Source of the DNA: Casuarina equisetifolia
Lineage: Eukaryota; Streptophyta; Magnoliopsida; Fagales; Casuarinaceae
Assembly (NCBI GenBank): GCA_028551475.1
Contig: CM052354.1
Location: 17,445,258 to 17,509,257 of the forward strand
DNA length: 64,000 nucleotides
Direction: 5' to 3'
Position numbers and translations under genes: made by a program. Every line of letters begins with the position of its first letter. Within the stretch, counting starts at the first letter, position 1. The notes below the pieces were generated by a model that saw only the letters and a program-made list of their open reading frames with translations, had not been told where the DNA came from and searched no databases. Positions 38,598-49,619 of this stretch are shown here, piece after piece.

Positions 38598-41331
38598 AAA
38601 TGTCATGTACAAAGAAGCAGCCACGGCACCACATGATGTAACCATGGCTAGATGGTCACCCAAGCTGCCAAAGGCACAGCTAGAAGGCAATTCCAATGCA
38701 ATAATTCCAACATGCACGACCAATACTCCACACAAGCACCCCAAGCCCAACGCCAATCCAAGATGGTTAGTTATTGAAGGTGTTTTGTGTGTTTTAGTGT
38801 AGTAATATATGTACATGACAGTTGACTAAGTAATTGCTCCAGGTAGCATGTCGTGGGGGTCTAATATAGGACCATAGGTGAACTTTACGGTATGTAATTA
38901 TGTGTATGAACCATAATTGTTAGTGGCGGTTGCTAAGGGTGGTTTGTGCTCTAAGAATTAGAGGAAGATGACGGAGAAAGGCATATCAGAAAATTGTATG
39001 AATGTTCCAAGGAAGATCATTTTCCTTCGCAGAGAAACAGCCCTTGTTTAAGCATTTCCATGTCTTGTTATCTAGCGTACTGCTTTCTTTGTAGTTGGAA
39101 TCTATCCCTACAGTCAAGATAGGTAAGAAAAAGCATTAGGAGGACTTATTAGGAGTGGATCCTGAGCTTCAAATACCCTTTTCCAGGTCAGTAGCCCGTG
39201 CATGTTCCATAACCTTAACTAATTATGTTTTAAAGACGTGTTTGGGAGATTGTGGTTTAATGAGACTGTTTCTTACCATTTGGAGGAGAAAATTCATTAT
39301 TAGAGGCTCATTTGATAACCACTTGGAATGTTTTGACACTATCTTATCTTGATCCTTGTAATTAAATATCGTGAACTTGACGTTAAAGAACCATTCATTT
39401 ACAGATTGCAAACCAACTATTAGATGCATCTACTAACAAGTAGGAAAATAGTAAAATCTTAATTCCAGCCACTATTAATCCCGTACAAGTTGCATTCCAT
39501 GGAGGACCATAAATCATGGAAGCCCGTTGGTGCAAAGGATAAGATTCCCGACAGAAAGATAAGCAAATTGAAAAGAAATTGGCCCTTTTTAAGATACCAT
39601 ATCTATCCGAAACAAGCAAAAGAAAATAATCATTCGTAACTTTTGGTCAAAAATATCATGAAAAGGAATCCCTTAAAAGAGGAACCTCTTGCAATGATAT
39701 TCCCTAAAAGGAGATAAAAATTCAACAATAACAAGATCTTGTACATTATGCAAGCACAAGATAAAAATTGATTGAAAATATTCTCATAGTATATCTAAGA
39801 CCTGATCATCATCTTAAATAGTATTAAAACTCAACACCTTACGTCTTTTTTTGTACTACTTTCTTTGTCTTAAAAAAATTGATTAATATTACTATTGACT
39901 AGCAAGAGTACTAATTAAATGCTCCGGCTATGTCACTCTTAGTCATCAAAACACAGTTTTTTTTTGTGTGAAAATTGAAACTCGTACACTAAACTTCAAG
40001 TACGCCTTTGACCTATTGAGTTTTAAATCCCAATTCTATCTTTAAAATTATTTTAGACATATATGATAAATTATTTAGTAGTTGCACTTAAAAATGTGAA
40101 GATTGAAGTGGAAAGCTTATTGTAATAAATCCAAATGATCTTTGGGAGATTGGTGTTACCGTACATATGGAATAAGATGTGGCAAATTGAATAGGATTTC
40201 ACTTTATAGACATTTTTGGAGAATATTGTGTAAGGATATTTTCAGAAGTGGATTGAGGGACCCGGAATGAATCATGTGGGCTATGACAGTCGACTTTCCA
40301 ATCGATTCAAAAAGACAGACCATCTGGCAAGTTGAAGGATTTTGTGTTCTAAAATCCAATTGTTACAATTGAGGATATGGATCACTATGGATAATCTTCA
40401 AAGGCAAATAGAAAAGAACAGAATATGGAACTTTAGAGCAGGTTGTTATCACTTCAAGTGAATATTAAATTACAAAGATTTTATAAAATAGTAATGAAAT
40501 AATTGAAGATTTATCCACACAAAATTTCATAAAAACATATGAATGTAAGTTTATCCTCTTAATAAAGCAATTAGCATTACTACTTATTAACATTGCCAAT
40601 GTAGATGTTAATCCTTTACAAAAATATAGTTTTTAAAATCATATTACAAAGATCTGATTGTTAAAAATATAGGTATTATCTTACATAAAAAACAAGAAGA
40701 TGGGCCATTGCTTTATAAATGAAAAAAAGAAATCACCTAATACTTTAAAGTTTTGTGATAAATCTTTATATTTAAATATTATTTTTTAAAATAAAAAAGT
40801 TTTAAAGATCTATAATACCAACAAAATCTAATTTTAAATTTTTTTTATTTGAATAATACAATTTTAATTACTTTTCTAGAAAAAGAAGATCGATGGAGGT
40901 TTGTGTTTATAAATACTCATAATACATATATCTTAATTTTATTAAGTTAAAAATTAATACCCCAAATACTCAAAATGGAAATCACAAGCTCGATATAATT
41001 ATTTTTAAAAAAAAGACCAAACTTGGTATTTTGATAAACAAAAAAAAGGTCCAAACACTAGTGGCTCAGTTATACACGGGAGATACCACCTGAGCAGTGG
41101 GGTATTAATTTCCTACCTCACAAAAGAGAAAAAGCCAAAAAAGAAAGCCCCAAATTATTCAATTCCTTTGTCCTTCGGGAAAGCGTATTCCCACTTAATA
41201 TATGACTGATGAAATTCCGCATGACGGCGCGTGGACATCAAGCCAAAGTCTGAAGCAAAACCAAATAAATCTGTGAAGCGTGCAAGCACACAAGTACGAG
41301 AGCTGAGAGCCGAAGGCCCGCAGTTACTACG

Positions 41332-41366
<35 letters not shown>

Positions 41367-41427
41367 CCTCCTCGTCTCCCGTAATCTTTTTATTTCGTAG
41401 TTGAAATCTTCGTCCTCTGCTTCAAAG
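38598..41427. other. AT-rich intergenic DNA and PDAP1-like promoter
   Basis: From 38605 to 38800 there is a GC-richer stretch with short open frames on both strands that I do not recognise. The rest is AT-rich and without a recognisable gene. The last few hundred bases upstream of 41428 should hold the promoter and 5' UTR of the PDAP1-like gene, including a CT-repeat tract. Confidence 0.55.
41335..41364 (+). repeat. (CT)n tract in the PDAP1-like 5' leader
   Basis: About fifteen CT dinucleotides followed by CCCCTCCTC lie 64 bp before the ATG at 41428. Such pyrimidine tracts are common in plant core promoters and 5' UTRs. It is probably transcribed, but the start site is not determined. Confidence 0.8.
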
Positions 41428-44400
41428 ATGGGAAGAGGAAAGTTCAAGGGCAAGCCCACCGGGCACCGCAGCTTCTCTACCCACGAAGAAATCAGTAATC
41501 TCTCTCTCTTCCTCCCTCCCTCTCCCTAGACATGCGTATGCATGCATAGGACTTTCTATGTCGACTTTTGTTTGTGGATTATGTCAGATCCACCAAAAAA
41601 TTTATTTTATTTCTCGTCTAGTAACGAATTTGGCTTAGCTATGGGTATTCTTTGTTATATATTACGTCTTAATTAACTTTAATAGCTCTTTTTCAATTAA
41701 ATTTTGCAAAATTGGTGAGTAACTAGCTTTAGTTTGTGCTCCCATGTAAAGATTTGTAAGTCTCATGTGTAAATCAGCGGAGTTCATTTAGTTGAACAGA
41801 AGATTTTCAATTTGGGTAATATGGATGTTAATCTAGTCGAAATAGGTTCGGTCAGAAGTGTAGTTTCTGAAGTACTTGGAATTGGTGAATGTAAATTGCA
41901 GGTTTACTAAATATTATGCCCTAAGAGTGCCTTTTAACTTAGTGATTTTGTAGTTTTTGCTTTTGTTCTTGCATAATCTGTCTTGAATGGGAGAATGCTG
42001 ATCTTGAAAAATTTTAGGAAGTTATTCACCAAGAGAAATAAACAACAATGTTGAGTTTCTGGTGGATATATATGTATCAAAATATAACTGAGTAGAATTT
42101 AATGAAGTCAGTCACTGTGATTTACCTTACGGCTTACTTTATGTGGTGTCTGTGCTTCTATGATGGCAGTTGCTGGTAGCTCTTCTCGCCCACGATCTTT
42201 TAAGAAGGTATTTATTTGTACTTCTATACTGGCTATCAAAATAATTCTATACTTTCCTGACTGATATAATTTGATTCCTGCTAGTAACTGGATAATTATT
42301 TATTTCTCAACAATCTTGCCAAAGAATAGCATAATGCATATTAGATGAATTCTAATGTCTTGAAATTATTGTTTCTCCTTAGGCCTATGTCTATAGCACA
42401 CAAGATTATGGAGTAATACTGTCTAGTAGTATGTGAATTGCATTGTTGACAGTGAAATCCTGGCTTTACCTGCATTTAAGTACCAAAAGAAAAAGGAAAG
42501 AGAAAAAGAGTTTTGGTTAAAATGTCCTTTTATTTCCATCTTTTCAAGATAAAAAAACTACTCTATATTAAATAATAGTCTGTTCTTGATGTATGAATTG
42601 TACTCTGTTTCTTTTTTCTTTCTAATCTTTCCTACATGTTCAAAACAATGGTACTGATCGTAACTTTAAATAAACAAGAAACAACATCAATATCTGGCTT
42701 CTTTTGCTTTGTTGCTATTCCCCATCTGTCTGTCTACATATATCTCTCTCCGTGTTTGCAGTTGTTGTGCTCATGTAGATGAAAGAGAATTGATTTCTTT
42801 GTTGTTGTTAGGAAGAAGTTGCAGAGGAGGTGGAAGAGGAATCTGAAGAGGAAGTAGAAGAAGAAGAAGAAGAAGAAGAAGAATCATCTGAGGTAAATTA
42901 CTCTTTGGGCTTAGTTTTATGCATCTAACTCTTTGTAATTTATCTGCTTGTGTCTTTATTCTTTTGGGCTTCTGAGTTAGTTCTTGCTGACATGCTGCCA
43001 AATATTTGCAGAAGAGGAAAGGCACAACTGGCCTTATTGAAATCGAAAATCCCAATTTGGTAAAATCAAAGAATGTGAAGGCTAAAAATGTTGATGTAAG
43101 TTTGCCAATTTTAAATCTTGTTACTGTTTCGGTTCTTGCTTGTAGCTGAACGATCATTGATCTCTATCGTTGTTGCAGAGTGATAAGCCAACTGAACTTT
43201 CAAGGCGTGAAAGGTAAGGACCTGTCCTCAACTTCTCCTTTCGTTTAGTACTTGAATTATTGCACGAAAGCATTAAGCACTGTTTAATTTTTCAAATCAT
43301 TTTGGACTGCTTTTTCTTTTTCTTTGCATTGATAATGATTCAGTTCTTCCAATTACTGTCACAACTTTTTGAGTTTATGCTTTGTTCTTAAGATTTTTTT
43401 AATTGATTCTTGTGTGGAGTTTAAATAAAATACTTCAGCTCCCACCTATGAATATTAGAAAATTTTGAAATGCAGTCTTCTTTCTGCAACACGTGAAATT
43501 CCCTAAAGCAGGTATCTGAACCAATAAGATTAACACTCTACTCTGGGTTTTGGTGATCTGTTGGTTTTCTAGTAATTATGTTGTTATTTCTCATCTCAAG
43601 AGCACAATCATGTGAAAGACCTTAGGTATTGTTTCGGGACCATTGCTTCAAACATGTCTAGAAAAACATTCAAATAATTCTGTTTCCTATTTTTCAGAAG
43701 CATGAGAATTTCGCATGGCATAATTTCATCGTCTTGTTGTCATGTTAAGATCCAAAATATTGTTTGCTTTTGTATTTGGTTGCTTGACATATTGAATCCC
43801 TTGAACATGTTAATACTTTGTCTTTGGTGAGTTCCATATGTTGTAAGAGATAGTTTGGATCCTTACATTTTCCTCTGACATTCCTTTACATGAATGAATA
43901 GGTTGTTTGTGTTATTCTGTATTTCAAACAGTAAGCAAGTTATATGGGCAATCAGTTCCAACTGTCATTGTTCATGTTTAATATTTTTGTAACAGAGAGG
44001 AGATAGAGAAACAAAAAGCTCATGAGCGATATATGAGGCTGCAGGAACAAGGAAAAACAGAACAAGCAAAAAAAGATTTAGGTAATTCGTTTTAAATTGA
44101 AATTTTTTTTAGTTATTGTCTTTTTGATGGTTGATGAAGAGTGTGTTGTGCCAAATGGCTCACTTTAATATTAGGATTGAACTTGGCTTTGTGTATTCTC
44201 ACACAAGAAGAAATGTTTTGTCTCGTCTTTTCTTTGCTTAGTTAAATGTTGTTTCCCTTTATTTGGTGGCTAGTTGAGTAATTACTGTGCCTAGGAGAAG
44301 GTAGGAAAAAAATATTGAATGAAAGAAACTTACATCCTGATGTTAAGAGGTTGGATACTAGTTCTTATTCATGAATTACTTGAATGTTCTGCACTGCTAA

Positions 44401-45430
44401 TTATGTACAATCAGCCTATACTGAATGTATTGGATGGAAATATATGAACAAAGGCTGGTCATAAATAAATGCTAAAGCCAGATGATCCAGTTATGGTAAG
44501 CAGCAGTAATAGAAATTTGTATATTTATAGGGTACCTTGATCTGCATTGCCATTCAAATAGAATTGCTAGACATTGAGGGTGACCTGTGCCTTGTCTGAG
44601 GTTAATGTGCTTATATCCTATTTGACGTTATTAATAGAAGTTGACTTGAAGGTTCATTATTTTACCTTTGGGACCGGAAAACATATAGCGGAATTGCAGA
44701 TGCTGTGAGGGACTTCTATAATTGAATTCAGAATTGATTGCAGAGGAGAAATAAGACTTTTATAGCTAACATAATTGAACGGCATGTTATAGATATTTAA
44801 GATACTAGAATAGAATGACTTGTGAAGAGAAATATTTACATTTTTCAGATGGAGACTCTTCAGCTATTGCTTGTGTTTTGCAGTTCTATCTTTTGCACTC
44901 AGGATCCGCTTTTGAGTTTAAAAAGATAAAAGGAACATGTTTGACAAGTATATATTATTTCAGTCACGGTGTTTCAGGCTCCGTGGGTCAAGAAAAAGCC
45001 CAATGCATCCTCTTGCTGGAGCCATTAATGGTTTTCTTTTATATATATATTATGAGCCTCAACTCCTTCATCCTCTAGTGTAATAAATTTATTCTCCTGT
45101 CGTTTGATGACCAATTTAATGCTTATCTTTGCAGAGCGCTTAGCCCTGATACGGCAACAAAGAGCAGAGGCTGCTAAGAAGCGAGAAGAAGAAAAGGCTG
45201 GTATGTTTATGTAACCCTAACTGTCTGACTGATCCTTCCTGCTTCAAGATCCGTGATGCTTCTTCCCCCTTTATCTCCTTTCAAGGGCTAGAAGCTTTAT
45301 GAGGGAGCAGTTCCCCTCGTTTTGTTCTCTTTTCACCTGTTTCTTTTCTCACCAAGGAAATTTCTAACTAATATTAATTTACCTACTTTTGCCAGCCAAA
45401 GAACAGAAAAAAGTGGAAGCACGCAAATGA
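41428..45430 (+). CDS. PDAP1-like 28-kDa heat- and acid-stable phosphoprotein
   Basis: Eight exons, all GT-AG and in phase: 41428-41494, 42170-42207, 42812-42892, 43012-43095, 43179-43213, 43996-44081, 45135-45200 and 45396-45430. They total 492 nt and 163 residues. The start MGRGKFKGKPTGHRSFST is the conserved N terminus of plant and animal PDAP1-type proteins. Next comes an acidic stretch of Glu/Ser (residues about 36-62), then GLIEIENPN, and a strongly charged, probably helical C terminus rich in Lys, Glu, Arg and Gln (for example EEIEKQKAHERYMRLQEQG). The human relative is a casein-kinase substrate linked to PDGF binding; the plant role is little known. The protein has no signal peptide or membrane segment. 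The Glu run is encoded by a GAA microsatellite and may vary in length. Confidence 0.9.
42856..42882 (+). repeat. (GAA)n coding microsatellite in PDAP1-like exon 3
   Basis: About eight to nine GAA triplets encode a run of glutamates. The run is in frame, so slippage by whole units changes only the Glu count. Confidence 0.9.
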
Positions 45431-46456
45431 AGGATTCTGAACAAGCTAAGCCAAGCCAGGCCAAGAGATATTGGTTCTTATATCTATGCTCCAAGTTATC
45501 CAATTTCTCACAAATAGTAATGCATTTTCATTATATATCCTGACAAATTTCGGAAAATTTGCTGGAAAATTTGCTGTTGAATCTTTATTCTTCCAGTAAT
45601 AGGTTGGTTTCAATTTTTGTGGACGTGCACATTTTGTTCAATCATCATTACAACCTACCACTCATAGGTTCCAGAACAAATCAAAGAGCAAAAGAAAAAG
45701 AGTATTTCAAGCTACCCTAATGCTTGTAGCATTTGTGACCAATGATTTTAGGTGCTTTCTCTCTTATATAATTGGATAAGCCTGCTACCAACCCTGAACT
45801 TTCCGCTGGTGTTAAATGATTATTAAAGAGAGAATCAATAGCCATTATTGGAGATGGCATTCATGGATCCTTCCTGTAAGATAAAAAATAATGGAATTGA
45901 ATTGTTGATGAAGTTGTGGCTGGTGGTTGCCTCCAAAACTGACAAAGCCACCGCATTACTTTATTTGGTTCAGGGCTAAAGAACCTGGTCTGAACCCATT
46001 TTTCAAGCAACTCACAGGCAGAAGAATAAGATGCCTTGATAACTGTGTTTGTTCAACCATGTTGGGCAGCTAGACGCACAAGACAAATAAATGGTAAGTC
46101 TGTCAACCTAAGTAGATAGATGTGTCGAAGAAGAAGACGGGTCAGGAATTAATTCTGAAATTTATCATACCTTTCACATGGATTTGAATAAGTTAGGACT
46201 TTGATCCTACTTGATAAGACCAAATTTACTAAGAAGCTCTCCTATGGGCACAGCGTGCGAAATTGACCACAATAGAAAAAGATGTCATACCCCGCAATTA
46301 AGCTCGTGCAATCTCTGCCCGAAGGCAGAGCACATGGGACAGGAATACGAAGCGTGTTGACCGACTCCAATCACGTGTTTGTGGCTGAAGGAGGGAGGTG
46401 ACCCACGCTAACACGTTGTGATCTCAAACTCGGCAACTGTGGAAGCAGAATATCCT
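45431..46456. other. 3' flank of PDAP1-like gene, intergenic
   Basis: It begins with the PDAP1-like 3' UTR. A G-box-like CACGTG lies at about 46373. No convincing gene is seen in the rest. Confidence 0.5.
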
Positions 46457-46666
46457 TTAGAATTTATACCCTTTCTTTCCCCTATTCTCGACCATCCGGT
46501 CAATGTTGAGCATTACTCTTGTGGCCGAAAACACGATAACCATTAATCTTCCAACCCGGGACACCCCGAAGCCATCGGAATTGCTTCCCGAGAAATTGAC
46601 AGCCATGGAAGGGACAGTCAAAAGGTGGACGATGACAAGCACAAGGAGGAACCTAATTATTACCAT
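46457..46666 (-). CDS. Candidate small secreted peptide, unrecognised
   Basis: A 69-residue minus-strand frame starts at the ATG at 46666. The N terminus MVIIRFLLVLVIVHLL is strongly hydrophobic and ends in TVPSMA, a plausible signal-peptidase site. That would leave a mature peptide of about 47 residues, without cysteine, rich in Gly, Ser and Arg, with a basic end (ENRGKKGYKF). The start context AAACATGG is good for plants. A TATA-like TATATAAAT lies about 75 bases upstream (46741-46749). The stretch is richer in G+C than its flanks, as exons here are. I recognise no peptide-hormone family. It could be a chance frame; the longer version with a non-ATG start is less likely. It is convergent with the PDAP1-like gene. 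Confidence 0.4.
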   Translation of the reverse strand: MVIIRFLLVLVIVHLLTVPSMAVNFSGSNSDGFGVSRVGRLMVIVFSATRVMLNIDRMVENRGKKGYKF

Positions 46667-46740
46667 GTTTGCTCTCCTATGGAAGAACTTTTTCTTCAAA
46701 ATGTTAAGTAAATGTAGTTTATTATACGATGCGTTATTTT

Positions 46741-46749
46741 ATTTATATA
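46741..46749 (-). promoter_or_regulatory. TATA-like box upstream of the small peptide frame
   Basis: The minus strand reads TATATAAAT about 75 bases before the ATG at 46666, a usual spacing for a plant gene with a short leader. The region is AT-rich, so chance matches are frequent. Confidence 0.35.
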
Positions 46750-47388
46750 ATAATAAAAAGTTTCATTACCCAAATAACGTAACACTATGATAGTTCAGTA
46801 ATTTAACCATTATGACAAATGGAAGTGTTAAGATATAACCTATTACTAAAAAATAAATTATGATTCATGTTTATATAATCCTGAATTTATTAATTTTTTG
46901 CATCAAATTTTGAATTAGATGATAATCGTTCTAATAAAAGTGATGTAAGGAAATGGTTTTAACACTTCAACTATTTTTTTTTTTGTATTTAAAATGAAAA
47001 ACATAAGAGAAAAGACTGTAATAGTCTTTAGATATTGACTTTGTCTCGAGAATTCAACTAGACAAAGTTCTTTATTTAAATCCCTTTGTTGTCCCGTTCT
47101 TGATTAAATAAACTAAGGTAAGGAGTAATGTTCGCTTAACTAGACCCGGAACCAACTTTAAATAGTTTGCATTTGTAGTTTCGTAATTTTCAATAAACAA
47201 TTAGCTCTAACCATGAAAAAAAGGAAAAAGTGTTGGCATGTTGACGGCTGGGTTATTGAGTAACTTTATGTCAATGAAGTATTACTAAATAAAAGAAAAA
47301 TATTGATGAATGAAAAGAAAAATCCAATATTCAATAAATATTAAGAAGTGACTATTTCCAATATCTTGGATTAATAAGAATACGAAGA

Positions 47389-47699
47389 TGTTGAAGGTGG
47401 GTGTTGTCCCACATTAGAAGTGAGAGGATGGGCTTATAGTCTTATAAGTGATAAGAATTCTCCACCTAATGTTTTAAGATTTTGAAATGGACCCTCATAT
47501 TCTAATATAGTATCAGAGCCAAAGATGGGCATTCGCTTCATAAACTCTCACGCCCTAAAGTTGAACTTCAGTCTACTTGCAATGCCAAGTGAGGGGGAGT
47601 GTTAAAGGTGGATATTGTCTCACATTAGAAGTGAGATGATGGGCATGTGATCTTATAAGTGATGAGAATTTTTCACCTAAGGTTTTGGGATAGACCCGT
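47389..47699 (+). mobile_element. TRIM: miniature LTR retrotransposon
   Basis: Two short direct repeats begin TGTTGAAGGTGG (47389-about 47506) and TGTTAAAGGTGG (47600-about 47699). The first is followed at 47507-47520 by TAGTATCAGAGCC, close to the initiator-Met primer-binding site of plant LTR elements. The second is preceded by a purine tract (GTGAGGGGGAG). The internal part is under 100 bp and non-coding. This is the layout of a terminal-repeat retrotransposon in miniature, mobile only with enzymes from other elements. The right edge is approximate, since the second repeat is worn at its end. Confidence 0.82.
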
Positions 47700-49560
47700 A
47701 AAGATGAGTATTGGAAATGTTGTGAGTTGAAATCCAAGTGCTTCCAAAACTGGAAATAGCCAAGCTGTAGTATCCTATACAATCATAAAAATAAATAAAA
47801 CAAAAGTTAGAACTTTTATACAAGCTATACAAGCTGTTCAAGACAAAAAAAAAAAAAAAAAAAAGGTCTATTGCAGTGAGACGTCTAATGGAATATGACT
47901 AGGATTGATCAATGACCATAAATAATCTTAATTGATTAGTTAATGGAACCAATAATCTGTATCTTTAGATTAAAAAGAACACAGAAGTACATAAACCAAA
48001 CATCCAAGCCACAAGTCTAGCCAATTAAAAACTTATTTCATAACGAGACTACAAAATGGGGGGCCAAAGAAAAATATAAACATGCGAATGCGTCTACAAT
48101 CATATTGACGTGAAAATTTCAAACAAAATGCCCCATTTTCAATGTCCAAAGTGCTCCCGTTTTACCAAATCAACCAATTGTTGCAAGTCATTGAACGTCA
48201 AAGACAAACACTATCATTTCCTTTTATAAGTCCTTAATTTCAAACCTATAATACTATCGTTTCAACAAACAATTATTAAAGGATTGATTTAATGATACGG
48301 ATTTATTCTAACATTGTTTGATCAAAGAAAAATATGAATTTGATATTTTGAAAGGATAGAACTCATTCGTATTAATCTATATTGTCATATTTTTATCATT
48401 ACTGTGATTGAAGTTGGATTTTAGTTTAATATGTATGTTAAGGAATTTGAATAAATTCTCCATATTCCAAGGATTTTTTAAGTATATACCCAACTTACAT
48501 ATACAAGGTATTAAATTTCAAACCTTATGGTTAAAGTCTCTACTAACCTACCATTGAAGTATCGGCTAAGCGACAATTTTTAATAACTTTTTTAGTAAGG
48601 TAGAACTTAGTGGCCATATTTTAACATGCATTATCAAACATTATGGTGCTACATTACCTTAATAATGCATGAGCTCAAACCAATGAGAGTCTATAAGGAT
48701 GTTAAAGGGGAATTTATTTTTAATATTATATTAAAAAGCTTATTATTTAACTCAAAGTTGACTTAATAAGTAATAAAATTTATTATCTTATAAACATAAT
48801 TTTTATAACTTCATCGTGTTAGGAATTTCCACATAATTCCTTAACAAAGGATTAAAGCACACATTCACATACACATTGATACAAAAGATTTTAAAGAGGT
48901 TTGAATTAATAATATCACATTTTTCTATCTTTTCACTAATATTTTAATTATTACAATTATAATGTTTTAAATGAGAAAATTGAAAAACTCTCATAACTCT
49001 AATCTTGTAATACTCTTCAAATAATCAAAACTTAGATTTTACTATTACATAAACTTTGGTTCTCCTTTCTAAATCCCTACATGACAAAGACTTTTTCCTC
49101 TTACAAGCTCGTGGGAAAAGGGCTCTTAGAGTATGTGAGACTCTTTTGAGACTTGGAGTCATCCCAAACACCTTATCGGCCATATCTTAAATAGTTATGA
49201 ATTTGTTACAGTCAAACTCAAACTAGGAATTTAACCTCAAATTTTCCTTAATCATTATTTAACCCAAAAAAAATAAAACTTTATATTTACTGGTAATTAG
49301 TTTATATCAGATCCCCGGTTGTAGTTAGGGATTAGGTTTTCTAATTTGATTTGCAACTCCTTGGAATAATTCATTGTTTGATAACTTTAGATGACACATG
49401 CTTTGTACATGGAAAAATTTTCGTGAGGTCCAATTTAACCTGAAGAAGATATTGAAATATTAATATAGACGGACCGAGAAGTAATTTTCCTCGAAAGTAA
49501 TTAATATTTTAATGAATTTTTATATTCAAAACTTGTAGGCGTTGTACATGGACCACCGAA
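47700..49560. other. AT-rich intergenic DNA before the RING gene
   Basis: AT-rich with a poly(A) run near 47848-47865. No recognisable gene or complete repeat element was found. Confidence 0.5.
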
Positions 49561-49587
49561 CCCATTGTCTCCATCTGGTAAGAGCCA

Positions 49588-49595
49588 CTATAAAA
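49588..49595 (+). promoter_or_regulatory. TATA box of the HIP1-like gene
   Basis: CTATAAAA lies about 40 bases before a CTCTCT pyrimidine tract (49631-49648), a typical plant core-promoter arrangement. Transcription would start around 49620. The first, non-coding exon probably ends at 49757 before GTGAGT. Confidence 0.6.
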
Positions 49596-49619
49596 CGTAA
49601 ACCGCTGTTTTCTATAAAC

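Noticed and set aside
38595-38816. Open frames on both strands in a GC-richer patch next to the gag-only element
   Set aside because: No recognisable domain, start context or promoter. The two frames overlap antisense and neither is favoured.
41045-41130. tRNA-like GTGGCTCAGTTATAC, considered as another SINE
   Set aside because: No convincing B box, tail or target duplication was found.
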